From assembly GCA_030837785.1 (NCBI GenBank), contig JAUQYA010000159.1:1-45522 (forward strand): DNA of 45,522 nt, in the 5' to 3' direction. Below are positions 1 to 8,014 of this stretch, piece by piece. The stretch is from Albidovulum sp. (GTDB lineage: Bacteria > Pseudomonadota > Alphaproteobacteria > Rhodobacterales > Rhodobacteraceae). Both the position numbers and the translations under genes were made by a program. The notes beneath the pieces were generated by a model that was not told where the DNA came from, made no database searches, and saw only the letters and a program-made list of their open reading frames with translations. Each line of letters begins with the position of its first letter. The stretch's first letter is position 1.

Positions 1-1
1 C

Positions 2-592
2 CTCTCGCTGCCCGACGCCAACGCCTTCAACGCCCGCGTCGAACGCATCTTCGTCGAGAACGACGCGCTGACCACCGGCGACCAGATCAAGCTCCTGGAA
101 ATCCTCGCCCAGTCCGGCACCACCTTTTCCGAGGTGCTGACGAGCTACCGGACGGTGATCTTCGTCCTTCTGGTGTTCTCGACCGCGCTTCTCGTCGCCG
201 CGCTGGTCTTTCTCGTGATGATCGTCGGACTGAACCGGCGGATGAACGAGATCCGGCGCCAGGGCATCCAGGTCTCCTCGCTCCTGATCAGCCGGGCCGA
301 GAACACCGTGCTCCTGAACGACATGGCCTTTTCCCTCACCCCCGCCGCGATCGAGACGCTTTCGGTCCTCGCAGAGGCGCGGATGGACGACGACATCCTT
401 TCCGGCGCCGAGATCGAGGCGGTGATCTCCGGCCGCAACGCCGTCGACTGCGACGAAGCCTCCGGCGCGATGCGGATCAAGCGGCTTAGGGATGCGCTCG
501 GCAACCAGATGGTGGCGGAACTTCTGGTCAAGAACATCGCCCGCCGAGGCTACATGCTGTCGGTCGACAAGGACGCGATCCGCATGATCTGA
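2..592 (+). CDS. Membrane-anchored protein with C-terminal winged-helix-like domain (5' partial)
   Basis: The reading frame is open from the first bases of the window, so the N-terminus is missing; the GTG at 134 is only an internal codon. About 44 residues are visible before one strong transmembrane segment (TVIFVLLVFSTALLVAALVF and on), followed by a basic stretch (NRRMNEIRRQG) that suggests the tail is cytoplasmic. The last ~90 residues read like an OmpR/PhoB-type trans_reg_C winged helix: a leading strand pair (VLLNDMAFSLTPAAIETLSV), a possible recognition helix (MRIKRLRDALG) and a closing hairpin ending ARRGYML. The visible order is membrane segment first and DNA-binding-like domain last, the reverse of ToxR/CadC. 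The family was not recognised; the DNA-binding role is inferred from the pattern only. nspC follows 63 bases downstream with its own promoter candidate. Confidence 0.6.
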   Translation, partial: LSLPDANAFNARVERIFVENDALTTGDQIKLLEILAQSGTTFSEVLTSYRTVIFVLLVFSTALLVAALVFLVMIVGLNRRMNEIRRQGIQVSSLLISRAENTVLLNDMAFSLTPAAIETLSVLAEARMDDDILSGAEIEAVISGRNAVDCDEASGAMRIKRLRDALGNQMVAELLVKNIARRGYMLSVDKDAIRMI

Positions 593-599
593 CCCGCCC

Positions 600-629
600 T
601 TGCGTGCCGGTGCGGGGGGGGCCTATATC
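600..629 (+). promoter_or_regulatory. Candidate sigma-70 promoter for nspC
   Basis: A -35-like TTGCGT (600-605) and a -10-like TATATC (624-629) are separated by 18 bases in the short gap before nspC. TATATC is a rare A/T-rich island in very G-rich DNA. No operator is evident. Confidence 0.35.
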
Positions 630-655
630 GGCGCTTCCGTTTGGCCGGTGGGGGG

Positions 656-1756
656 ATGCCCGTGATTCAGACACCTTTCTATCTCATCGACAAGGCGAAG
701 CTTCTCCGCAATATGGAGATCATCGACCGGCTGCGCGAAGGCTCCGGTGCGGAGGCGCTTCTGGCGCTGAAGTGCTTTGCCACCTGGTCGGCCTTCGACC
801 TGATGCGCCAGCACATGGACGGCACCACCTCCTCCTCGCTTTTCGAGCTTCGGCTGGGTCGTGAGAAGTTCGGCAAGGAGACCCATGCCTATTCCGTCGC
901 CTGGGCCGATCACGAGATCGCCGAGGCGGTGTCCTATGCCGACAAGATCATCTTCAACTCCATCGGCCAGCTCGAACGCTTCGACAACCACTCGGCCGGC
1001 ATCCAGCGCGGGCTGCGGCTGAACCCGCGCTTCTCCACCTCCGGCTTCGACCTCGCCGACCCCGCCCGGCCGTTCTCGCGCCTGGGCGAATGGGATGCGG
1101 ACAGGATCAGCGGCGTGATCGACCGGATTTCCGGCTTCATGATCCACTACAACTGCGAGAACCGGGATTTCGACCTCTTCGATCGCCAGCTCGGCCGCAT
1201 CGAGGCGGAGTTCGGCGACCTCCTCGAACGGGTGAAGTGGGTCAGCCTCGGCGGCGGCATCCACTTCACCGGCGAGGGCTATCCGGTGGATGCGCTCGCC
1301 GCGCGGCTGAGGGCATTCGCGGACAGGTTCGGCGTGCAGGTCTATCTCGAACCCGGCGAGGCGGCGATCACCAATTCGACGACCCTCGAGGTCACCGTGC
1401 TCGATCTTCTCAACAACGGCAAGGATCTGGCCATCGTCGATTCCTCGATCGAGGCGCACATGCTCGACCTGCTGATCTACCGCGAAAAGGCGAAGCTGCC
1501 GCAGGCTGGGAGCCACGAATACCAGATATGCGGGAAGTCGTGCCTCGCGGGTGACATCTTCGGCGACGCGCGGTTCGAGCGGCCGCTGAACGTGGGCGAC
1601 CGTATCTCGGTGGCCGATGCAGCCGGCTACACGATGGTCAAGAAGAACTGGTTCAACGGCGTCAACATGCCGTCCATCGCCATCCGCGACCTCGACGGCT
1701 CCGTCCGTCTCGTGCGCGCATTCGGCTACGAGGACTACGCCTCCAGCCTGTCGTGA
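656..1756 (+). CDS. nspC: Carboxynorspermidine/carboxyspermidine decarboxylase
   Basis: A fold-type III PLP decarboxylase of about 366 residues that removes the carboxyl group from carboxyspermidine or carboxynorspermidine, the last step of the CASDH/CASDC route. The N-terminus TPFYLIDKAKLLRN and the PLP lysine motif LALKCFATWS (K39) are typical of NspC. GEG-type glycine-rich phosphate-binding segments (SLGGGIHFTGEGYP), EPGEA and a late active-site Cys motif (GKSCLAGDIFG) are all present. ATG at 656 was chosen because it lies just after a G-rich ribosome-binding stretch and gives the family N-terminus; the TTG at 641 would add five unlikely residues. The partner synthase lies 49 bases downstream, so the two are probably one operon. 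In alphaproteobacteria this pair is expected to make spermidine, but substrate length cannot be read from sequence. Confidence 0.9.
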   Translation: MPVIQTPFYLIDKAKLLRNMEIIDRLREGSGAEALLALKCFATWSAFDLMRQHMDGTTSSSLFELRLGREKFGKETHAYSVAWADHEIAEAVSYADKIIFNSIGQLERFDNHSAGIQRGLRLNPRFSTSGFDLADPARPFSRLGEWDADRISGVIDRISGFMIHYNCENRDFDLFDRQLGRIEAEFGDLLERVKWVSLGGGIHFTGEGYPVDALAARLRAFADRFGVQVYLEPGEAAITNSTTLEVTVLDLLNNGKDLAIVDSSIEAHMLDLLIYREKAKLPQAGSHEYQICGKSCLAGDIFGDARFERPLNVGDRISVADAAGYTMVKKNWFNGVNMPSIAIRDLDGSVRLVRAFGYEDYASSLS

Positions 1757-1805
1757 GGGCGCGCCCTCCCCTTCCCCTGGCCTCTGTCAAAAGGAGACAG
1801 CCGAA

Positions 1806-3047
1806 GTGAAACGAAACGTGCTCATCATCGGTGCGGGTGGCGTCGCGCAGGTCGTGGCCCACAAATGCGCGCAGCACAACGACGTGCTGGGTGACCTGCA
1901 CATCGCCTCGCGCACGCCCGCGAAATGCGAGGCGATCATCGCCTCGGTCCACGAGAAGGGCGCGATGAAAGGGCCGGGCACGTTCCGCGCGCACGGGATC
2001 GACGCAACGGACACGGCGGCGGTGGCCGGGCTGATCCGCGAGACCGGCGCGCAGATCGTCATCAACGTCGGCTCCTCGTTCCTGAACATGTCGGTGCTCG
2101 ACGCCTGCATCCGGACCGGCGTGGCCTACATGGACACGGCGATCCACGAGGATCCGGCGAAGATCTGCGAGACACCGCCCTGGTATGCCAACTACGAATG
2201 GAAGCGGCGGGAGGCCTGCGAGAAGGCCGGCGTGACCGCGATCCTCGGCGTCGGCTTCGACCCGGGCGTGGTCAACGCCTACGCGCGCCTCGCCGAGGAG
2301 GAATACCTCGACACGATCGAGTCGATCGATATCGTCGACATCAATGCCGGCTCGCACGGGCGCTGGTTCGCCACCAACTTCGACCCGGAGATCAACTTCC
2401 GCGAATTCACCGGCACGGTCTGGTCGTGGCAGGACGGCAAGTGGCAGTCGAACCGGATGTTCGAGGTCGGCCGCGAATGGGACCTGCCGGTGGTGGGCAA
2501 ACAGAAGGCCTACATGACCGGCCATGACGAGGTCCATTCGCTGTCGGCGCGCTATCCGCAGGCCGACGTGCGCTTCTGGATGGGCTTCGGCGACCACTAC
2601 ATCAATGTCTTCACCGTCCTGAAGAACCTCGGGCTTCTATCCGAACAGCCGGTCAGAACCGCCGAGGGGCAAGAGGTGATCCCGCTCAAGGTGGTGAAGG
2701 CGGTGCTGCCCGACCCCGCGAGCCTCGCCCCGGACTACACCGGCAAGACCTGCATCGGCGATCTGGTGAAGGGCACGAAGGGCGGCAGGCCGGCCGAGGT
2801 CTTCATCTACAACGTGGCCGACCACCGGGATGCCTGGGAGGAAGTCGGCAGCCAGGGCATCTCCTATACCGCCGGCGTGCCGCCGGTCGCCGCTGCGATC
2901 CTGATCGCGCAAGGAACCTGGGACGTCGGGCGGATGGCGAATGTCGAAGACCTCGATCCCCGGCCCTTCATCGGCCTTCTGAACCGCATCGGCCTGCCGA
3001 CGCGGGTGAAGGACGCCGCGGGCGACCGGCCGGTGGATTTCGCCTGA
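1806..3047 (+). CDS. Carboxynorspermidine/carboxyspermidine synthase (saccharopine dehydrogenase family)
   Basis: An NADPH-dependent reductase (CASDH) of 413 residues that condenses L-aspartate semialdehyde with a diamine to give the carboxy-polyamine decarboxylated by NspC. The N-terminal Rossmann fold reads VLIIGAGGVAQVVAHKCAQ; the family segments TPPWYANYEW, GVGFDPGVVNAYARLA and DINAGSHGRWFATNFDPEIN follow. The start is GTG at 1806, set by AAAGGAG about ten bases upstream; the frame is open farther back into nspC but that part is not protein-like. Saccharopine dehydrogenase itself is the main alternative, but adjacency to nspC and the CASDH-type motifs argue against it. Confidence 0.88.
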   Translation: MKRNVLIIGAGGVAQVVAHKCAQHNDVLGDLHIASRTPAKCEAIIASVHEKGAMKGPGTFRAHGIDATDTAAVAGLIRETGAQIVINVGSSFLNMSVLDACIRTGVAYMDTAIHEDPAKICETPPWYANYEWKRREACEKAGVTAILGVGFDPGVVNAYARLAEEEYLDTIESIDIVDINAGSHGRWFATNFDPEINFREFTGTVWSWQDGKWQSNRMFEVGREWDLPVVGKQKAYMTGHDEVHSLSARYPQADVRFWMGFGDHYINVFTVLKNLGLLSEQPVRTAEGQEVIPLKVVKAVLPDPASLAPDYTGKTCIGDLVKGTKGGRPAEVFIYNVADHRDAWEEVGSQGISYTAGVPPVAAAILIAQGTWDVGRMANVEDLDPRPFIGLLNRIGLPTRVKDAAGDRPVDFA

Positions 3048-3060
3048 GCGCCATCGGCGC
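3048..3060. terminator. Short hairpin between convergent genes
   Basis: GCGCC-ATC-GGCGC is a perfect 5-bp stem directly after the synthase stop codon and two bases before the end of the opposing phosphotransacylase gene. There is no T-run, so a terminator role is uncertain. Confidence 0.25.
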
Positions 3061-3062
3061 GG

Positions 3063-3980
3063 TCAGCCGCCCGCCTGCCCCGCCCGGATCGCGGCCGCAA
3101 GCAGAAGGCCAAGACGGCGCTGTTCGGCCCCGTCGGCGCGGGAATTGAGCAGGACCGGCACACTCGCGCCCAGCACGATGCTGGCGGTCCGCGCCTGACC
3201 GTGCAGCTTCCAGGCCTTCACCGTGGCGTTCCCGGCCTCGATCGACGGGAAAAGGATGAGGTCTGCCTGTCCGGCGACGGGAGAGCCGGCAAGGCCCTTC
3301 TTCGCGGCCGCCTCGGCAGAAAGCGCGACATCGTATCCGAACGGTCCATCGACCAGAACCTCGCCCAGCGCCCCTTCGGCGGCCTCGGCCGCCAGCGCCG
3401 CGGCATCCACAGTCGCGGGCTGGCCGGGGCTGACCTTTTCCGAAGCCGCGATCGCCGCGACCCTCAGCGGCACGACGCCGAGCCCCCGGAACAGCGGCAC
3501 CGCATTGCGGATGATCGCCCGCTTCTGCGCCAGCGTCGGCAGCGGCACGATGCCGTTGTCGGTGGCCCCGATCAGCCGGGGGACCGAGGGCATCTCCGCC
3601 AGGGTCAGGTTCGACAGCACCTCGGAGGCGCGCAGGCCTGTGTCGCGCGCGACCACCGCCCGCAGATAGGCGGCGCTGTCCACCTGCCCCTTCACAAGAA
3701 CGTCCGCGTCGCCCGCGCGGATCGCGGCCACCGCGAGGGCGGCCGCTTCGGTCGCGCTTGTCGCGGGTTCGATGCGGAAGCGGCCGGCGAAGGCCACAGG
3801 GAGAAGCCGGCGGATCGCCGACGCATCGCCGGTCAGCACCGCCTCACCGACAAGCCCCGCTTCGGCCGCGGCAACGAGGGCCTCGATCACCGCCGGGTCC
3901 TCGGCGCCCGCGACGGCCGGGCAGAGCGGCGGGCGGCCGGCCAGCGCGGCCTGAAGCGCGGCAAAGCTGCGGATCACCAC
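3063..3980 (-). CDS. Phosphate acyltransferase (phosphate butyryl/acetyltransferase family)
   Basis: A 305-residue phosphotransacylase that interconverts an acyl phosphate and acyl-CoA. The N-terminal pattern (AVAGAEDPAVIEALVAAAEAG then VLTGD) and the later segments DVLVKGQVDSAAYLRAV, GATDNGIVPLPTLAQKRAII and DLILFPSIEAGNATVKAW match the Ptb/Pta catalytic domain without extra N-terminal regulatory domains. It overlaps the preceding butyrate kinase gene by seven bases, which fits translational coupling and a kinase-transacylase pair (acid to acyl-P to acyl-CoA). Substrate could be acetate, butyrate, isobutyrate or a C4/C5 dicarboxylate made by the upstream aminotransferase and aldehyde dehydrogenase. 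It is the last gene of a four-gene minus-strand operon. Confidence 0.82.
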   Translation of the reverse strand: MVIRSFAALQAALAGRPPLCPAVAGAEDPAVIEALVAAAEAGLVGEAVLTGDASAIRRLLPVAFAGRFRIEPATSATEAAALAVAAIRAGDADVLVKGQVDSAAYLRAVVARDTGLRASEVLSNLTLAEMPSVPRLIGATDNGIVPLPTLAQKRAIIRNAVPLFRGLGVVPLRVAAIAASEKVSPGQPATVDAAALAAEAAEGALGEVLVDGPFGYDVALSAEAAAKKGLAGSPVAGQADLILFPSIEAGNATVKAWKLHGQARTASIVLGASVPVLLNSRADGAEQRRLGLLLAAAIRAGQAGG

Positions 3981-5083
3981 GGCAGCGCCTCCACCTCTGG
4001 CGTGACGGGCCAGGACCGCGCGGCCTCCACCCCGGCCAGGACGCGGGCCGCGCCCAGCGCCAGCGCCTCGCTTTCATGGCTGCCGGGGTAGAGGGTGACG
4101 GGTGCGAGCGCCCCGATCCGTTCCCGCAGCGCCGCGACGATCCGTTCGGAATGGGCCATGCCCCCGGTCAGGATCACCCCGTCGGGCCGGAAGTCCACAA
4201 CCGCCGCCATCGCGCCGATTGCCTTGCCGATCTGGTAGACCATCGCCTCCCAGACCAGCCGCGCCCGCTCGTCGCCGCCCGCCATCATCGCCTCCACCCG
4301 GCGGATGTCCTTGGTGCCGAGATAGGCAAACACGCCGCCCCGGCCGTAGAGCCGCCGCTTCAGTTCGTCTTTCGTGAACCGGCCGGAATAGCAGAGGTCG
4401 ATCAGCGGCATCGGCGGCAGGCCACCGGCGCGCTCTGGCGAGAAGGGAGAGTTCTCCATCCGGTTGGTGCTGTCGACGATCCGCCCCGCCCGGATCGCGG
4501 CGACGGAAATCCCCGCGCCCATATGGGCGACGACCGCGTCCAGCTCACCGAAGGACTTGCCGAGACCCGCCGCCAGCCGCCGCCCGCAGGCGCGGATGTT
4601 GAGCGCATGGACGAAGGAAAAGCGCGGAATGTCGGGGCAGCCCGAGACGCGGGCCACGGGCGGCAACTCGTCGACCGAGACCGGATCGACGATGAAGGCG
4701 GGGCAGCCGGCGGCACCGGCGATGCGGTGGGCCAAGGGCGCGCCGAGGTTCGAGGCATGGTGATGCACGGGGCGGTGAAGCGCGAAGTCGACCAGGTCTT
4801 CATTGACCGCGATCACCCCGGCCGGCACCGGGGTCAGCATCCCCCCGCGCCCCGCCACCGCCGCCAGCCGCACGCCGCCGGGAATCGCGTCCAGGAAGGA
4901 CTGGACGGCCTGCGCCCGGAACGGCAACTGGTCGGCAATGGTGGCAAAGCCCGCCATCACCGCCTCGTCAAGCTCGATGGTTTCCTCCAGCACCGGCCGC
5001 ACCTCCGGCCCCTGCGGCTCGAAAAGGCCGATGCGGATGGTCGTGGTACCCGGGTTGATGGTGAGGATCAGGTCCTGGCGCAT
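3974..5083 (-). CDS. buk: Butyrate kinase-type carboxylate kinase
   Basis: A 369-residue ASKHA-fold acid kinase that phosphorylates a carboxylate with ATP. The N-terminal phosphate loop is ILTINPGTTTIRIGLFE; the butyrate-kinase signature HHHASNLGAPLAHRIA, the adenosine/phosphate segments VVAHMGAGISVAA and VILTGGMAHSERI, and LYPGSHESEALALGA near the end are all present. Buk proteins are usually 350-380 residues, so it is complete. It starts four bases after the aldehyde dehydrogenase stop codon. A Buk is uncommon in this kind of aerobe and next to a GabT; it may activate the acid produced by the aldehyde dehydrogenase rather than work in fermentation. Substrate specificity cannot be read. Confidence 0.87.
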   Translation of the reverse strand: MRQDLILTINPGTTTIRIGLFEPQGPEVRPVLEETIELDEAVMAGFATIADQLPFRAQAVQSFLDAIPGGVRLAAVAGRGGMLTPVPAGVIAVNEDLVDFALHRPVHHHASNLGAPLAHRIAGAAGCPAFIVDPVSVDELPPVARVSGCPDIPRFSFVHALNIRACGRRLAAGLGKSFGELDAVVAHMGAGISVAAIRAGRIVDSTNRMENSPFSPERAGGLPPMPLIDLCYSGRFTKDELKRRLYGRGGVFAYLGTKDIRRVEAMMAGGDERARLVWEAMVYQIGKAIGAMAAVVDFRPDGVILTGGMAHSERIVAALRERIGALAPVTLYPGSHESEALALGAARVLAGVEAARSWPVTPEVEALPW

Positions 5084-5086
5084 GGT

Positions 5087-6526
5087 TCAGCCCGCGAAGC
5101 TGTAGGCGGTCTTGACGGTCGTGTAGAACTCGACCGCATGGCGCCCCTGTTCGCGGGGGCCGTAGGAGCTGGATTTCGTGCCGCCGAAGGGCACGTGATA
5201 GTCGACCCCGGCGGTGGGCAGGTTGACCATGACCATCCCCGCCTTCGCGCCCCGCTTGAAGGCGCGGGCGTGTTTCAGCGACCCGGTGCAGATGCCCGCC
5301 GAGAGGCCGAAGGGGCTGTCGTTGGCCACCGCCAGCGCCTCGTCGAAGTCGGCGACGCAGATCACCGCGGCACAGGGGCCGAAGATTTCCTCGCGCGCCA
5401 CGCGCATGTCGTTGCGCGCGCCGAGGAACAGCGCGGGGCGCTGGAAATACCCCTCCGTTGGCCCGTTCAACCGCTCGCCGCCCAGAACCTCACAGCCCTC
5501 CGTGCGGGCGAGCGCCACATAGTCGAGGTTGCCCTGCAACTGCGCGGTGGAAACCACAGGGCCCATCTGGCTCTCCGCCGCAAGCGCCGGACCGACGCGC
5601 AGCGCCGCCGCCTGTTCGGAAAGCCTCTCGACGAAGCGGTCGTGGATACCCGCCTGCACGATCAGCCGGGAAGACGCCGTGCAGCGCTGGCCGGTGGAGA
5701 AGAAGGCGCCGTTCAGGCAGGCGGCGACGGCGGTGTCGAGATCGGCGTCGTCCATCACCACCATCGGGTTCTTGCCGCCCATCTCGAGCTGAATCTTCTT
5801 CATCCCCTCGACCGCCGCCCGCGCGATCGTCTTGCCGGTCACCGCCGAGCCGGTGAACGAGATCGCGGTGATCAGCGGATGGTCGATCATCGCCCGCCCG
5901 ACGACGGACCCGGGCCCCATCACCAGGTTGAAGACGCCGGCCGGGCAGCCCGCCTCGTGGAGGATGCGCGCCAGAAGATGCGCGGTGCCCGGCACCAGGT
6001 CGGCGGGCTTCAGGACCACGGCATTGCCATAGGCCAAGGCGGGGGCGATCTTCCAGGCGGGAATCGCGGCGGGGAAGTTCCAGGGCGTGATCAGGCCGAC
6101 GACGCCAACCGGTTCGCGCGTCACCTCGACATCGACGCCCGGCCGCACCGAGGCCAGCGCCTCGCCCGGAATGCGCAGCGCCTCGCCGGCGAAGAAACGG
6201 AAGATCTGCGCCGCGCGGCGCACCTCGGCGATCGCCTCGGGCAGGATCTTGCCCTCCTCGCGGGCCAGCATCGTGCCGATTTCGGTCGCGGCCGCCTCGA
6301 TCCGGGCGGCGACGCGGTCCAGCAGGTCGGCGCGCGGCTGCGGACCTTGCGCGAACCAGGACGGCTGCGCCCCGGCCGCGGCAGTCGCGGCGCGGTCGAC
6401 GTCGCCGGCGGTGGCAGCAGCATAAAGCCCGATCACGTCGGAAATGTCGGACGGATTGCGGTTCTCGGACAGATGGTCGCCGGCCACCCAGGCGCCGGCG
6501 ATCAGGTTCAGGTGCGGTTCGGTCAT
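5087..6526 (-). CDS. NAD(P)+-dependent semialdehyde dehydrogenase (ALDH superfamily)
   Basis: A 479-residue aldehyde dehydrogenase. The cofactor and catalytic motifs are intact: GVVGLITPWNFPAAIPAWK, FTGSAVTGKTI, the general-base Glu in QLEMGGKNP and the nucleophilic Cys in STGQRCTASSRL. The C-terminal GGTKSSSYGPREQGRHAVEF is characteristic of the alpha-ketoglutaric semialdehyde dehydrogenase branch. Placed after a GabT-type aminotransferase, it would be expected to oxidise succinate semialdehyde or glutarate semialdehyde to the acid, which the downstream kinase could then phosphorylate. Which semialdehyde is used is inference. Confidence 0.85.
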   Translation of the reverse strand: MTEPHLNLIAGAWVAGDHLSENRNPSDISDVIGLYAAATAGDVDRAATAAAGAQPSWFAQGPQPRADLLDRVAARIEAAATEIGTMLAREEGKILPEAIAEVRRAAQIFRFFAGEALRIPGEALASVRPGVDVEVTREPVGVVGLITPWNFPAAIPAWKIAPALAYGNAVVLKPADLVPGTAHLLARILHEAGCPAGVFNLVMGPGSVVGRAMIDHPLITAISFTGSAVTGKTIARAAVEGMKKIQLEMGGKNPMVVMDDADLDTAVAACLNGAFFSTGQRCTASSRLIVQAGIHDRFVERLSEQAAALRVGPALAAESQMGPVVSTAQLQGNLDYVALARTEGCEVLGGERLNGPTEGYFQRPALFLGARNDMRVAREEIFGPCAAVICVADFDEALAVANDSPFGLSAGICTGSLKHARAFKRGAKAGMVMVNLPTAGVDYHVPFGGTKSSSYGPREQGRHAVEFYTTVKTAYSFAG

Positions 6527-6571
6527 GGCGGGCGTCCTTCGGGGCAGGGAAATGGCGCGGCGGCCGGATTG

Positions 6572-7867
6572 TCAGGCGGGGCGCTTCATCGCCGCCGCCT
6601 CGATCGCAGCTTCGATGATGTCGAGCGCCTCGTCCAGTTGCACCATCGGGATGGTCAAGGGCGGCAGGAGCCGGATCACGTTGTAGCGCGTCCCGCACGA
6701 GAGCAGGATCAGCCCCCGCGCCTCGGCCTCCGCCACCACGGCGGCGGCAAGCGCGGCATCGGCGGCGTTGGTGGCCCGATCGGTCACCAGTTCGAAGGCG
6801 TTCATCGCCCCAAGGCCGCGCACGTCGCCGATGCACTCCATCCCCTGCCGCGCGGCGATCTGGGTCAGCCGGGCGCGGATCACCTCGCCGATCTCGGCCG
6901 CCCGGGCGCAGAGGTCTTCGTCGGCGATCACGTCCAGCACGGCATGGGCGGCGGCCACCGCCAGCGGGTTGCCGGCATAGGTGCCGCCCACCCCGCCGGG
7001 GTTCGGCGCGTCCACGATCTCGGCCCGGCCGGTGACGGCCGACAGCGGGAAGCCGCCAGCCAGTCCCTTGGCCATCGTGACAAGGTCGGGCGCCACGCCG
7101 GAATGGTCGAAGCCGAACATCCGGCCCGTCCGCGCCATGCCCGCCTGCACCTCGTCGGCGATCAGGACGATGCCGTGCTGGTCGCAAATTGCGCGCAGGG
7201 CGCGCAGGAAACCGGCCGGGGCGATGTTGAAGCCGCCCTCGCCCTGCACCGGCTCGATGATGATGGCGGCGATGCGCTCGGGGTCGACGGAGGAGGCGAA
7301 GAGCCGGTCGAGCTGGCCCAGCGCCTCGGCCTCGGTGACGCCGTGGAAGGCGTTCGGGAAAGGGGCGTGGACGATTTCGGGCGGCATGGCGCCGAAGCCC
7401 TTCTTGTAGGGCGCGACCTTGCCGGTCAGCGCCATGCCAAGGAGCGTGCGGCCGTGGAAGGCGCCCGAGAAGGCGATCACGCCCGACCGTCCGGTATGGG
7501 CGCGGGCCATCTTGATCGCGTTCTCCACCGCCTCGGCGCCCGTGGTCACCAGCATGGTTTTCTTGGCAAAATCGCCGGGAGTGGCGGCGTTCAGCCGTTC
7601 GGCCAGCGCGATGTAGCCCTCGTAGGGCGCGACGTGGAAGCAGGTATGGGTGAAGGCCTGCGCCTGTTCGGCGACCGCCGCCATCACCTTCGGGTGGCGG
7701 TGGCCGGTGTTGTTCACCGCGATACCGGCGGCGAAGTCGATGAAACGCCGCCCCTCGGCATCCCATAGCTCGGCATTCTCGGCGCGGGTGGCGTAGATGC
7801 CGCGCGTGGCGACGCCGCGGGCGACAGCGGCGGACTTGCGGGCGGACAACTGGGCGGACTGCGTCAT
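6572..7867 (-). CDS. gabT: 4-aminobutyrate/5-aminovalerate aminotransferase (class III)
   Basis: A 431-residue PLP-dependent omega-aminotransferase. Seen are DFAAGIAVNNTGHRHPKV, the PLP phosphate-binding TTGAEAVENAIKMARAHTGR, FSGAFHGRT, the Asp motif VLIADEVQAGMARTG and the Schiff-base Lys in VTMAKGLAGGFPLSA. These match GabT/DavT, which move the amino group of GABA or 5-aminovalerate to 2-oxoglutarate. ATG at 7867 is preceded by AAGAGGT five bases upstream; the open frame beyond it crosses the promoter and belongs to no known N-terminus. First gene of the minus-strand operon, divergent from an XRE-cupin regulator. GABA and 5-aminovalerate cannot be told apart from sequence. Confidence 0.9.
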   Translation of the reverse strand: MTQSAQLSARKSAAVARGVATRGIYATRAENAELWDAEGRRFIDFAAGIAVNNTGHRHPKVMAAVAEQAQAFTHTCFHVAPYEGYIALAERLNAATPGDFAKKTMLVTTGAEAVENAIKMARAHTGRSGVIAFSGAFHGRTLLGMALTGKVAPYKKGFGAMPPEIVHAPFPNAFHGVTEAEALGQLDRLFASSVDPERIAAIIIEPVQGEGGFNIAPAGFLRALRAICDQHGIVLIADEVQAGMARTGRMFGFDHSGVAPDLVTMAKGLAGGFPLSAVTGRAEIVDAPNPGGVGGTYAGNPLAVAAAHAVLDVIADEDLCARAAEIGEVIRARLTQIAARQGMECIGDVRGLGAMNAFELVTDRATNAADAALAAAVVAEAEARGLILLSCGTRYNVIRLLPPLTIPMVQLDEALDIIEAAIEAAAMKRPA

Positions 7868-7897
7868 GGCGACCTCTTGCGGATTCGATGCGGCGGG

Positions 7898-7926
7898 ACG
7901 ATATCGATGCTCAGTATTTTGAGCAA
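7898..7926 (-). promoter_or_regulatory. Promoter of the gabT operon with an operator-like palindrome inside it
   Basis: On the minus strand, TTGCTC (7926-7921) and TATCGT (7903-7898) are a -35/-10 pair with a 17-base spacer, 30 bases before the gabT start. A perfect inverted repeat TGCTCA-N6-TGAGCA covers 7908-7925, overlapping the -35 element and spacer. That placement suits repression by the divergent XRE-cupin regulator encoded at 8015-8590. Promoter and operator are read by eye; the regulator assignment is inference. Confidence 0.5.
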
Positions 7927-7942
7927 ACGTTTTTCTCATGCT

Positions 7943-7970
7943 GCGCACGGAACGACAAGAGATTGTGCGC
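7943..7970. promoter_or_regulatory. Second inverted repeat in the gabT/regulator gap
   Basis: GCGCAC (7943-7948) and GTGCGC (7965-7970) form a perfect 6-bp inverted repeat with a 16-base spacer, 45 bases before the regulator start. It could be an auxiliary site for regulator autoregulation or chance in GC-rich DNA. Confidence 0.2.
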
Positions 7971-8014
7971 TGCGCGGCCAGGCCGTAATCTGCGGGAAAG
8001 AGGTGGGCACTGCG

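Noticed and set aside
3758..7768. A 1336-codon plus-strand open frame opposite the gabT-ALDH-buk operon
   Set aside because: Sequence is Arg/Gly/Pro/His-rich low complexity and is the antisense of well-conserved enzymes; in GC-rich genomes such shadow frames are common.
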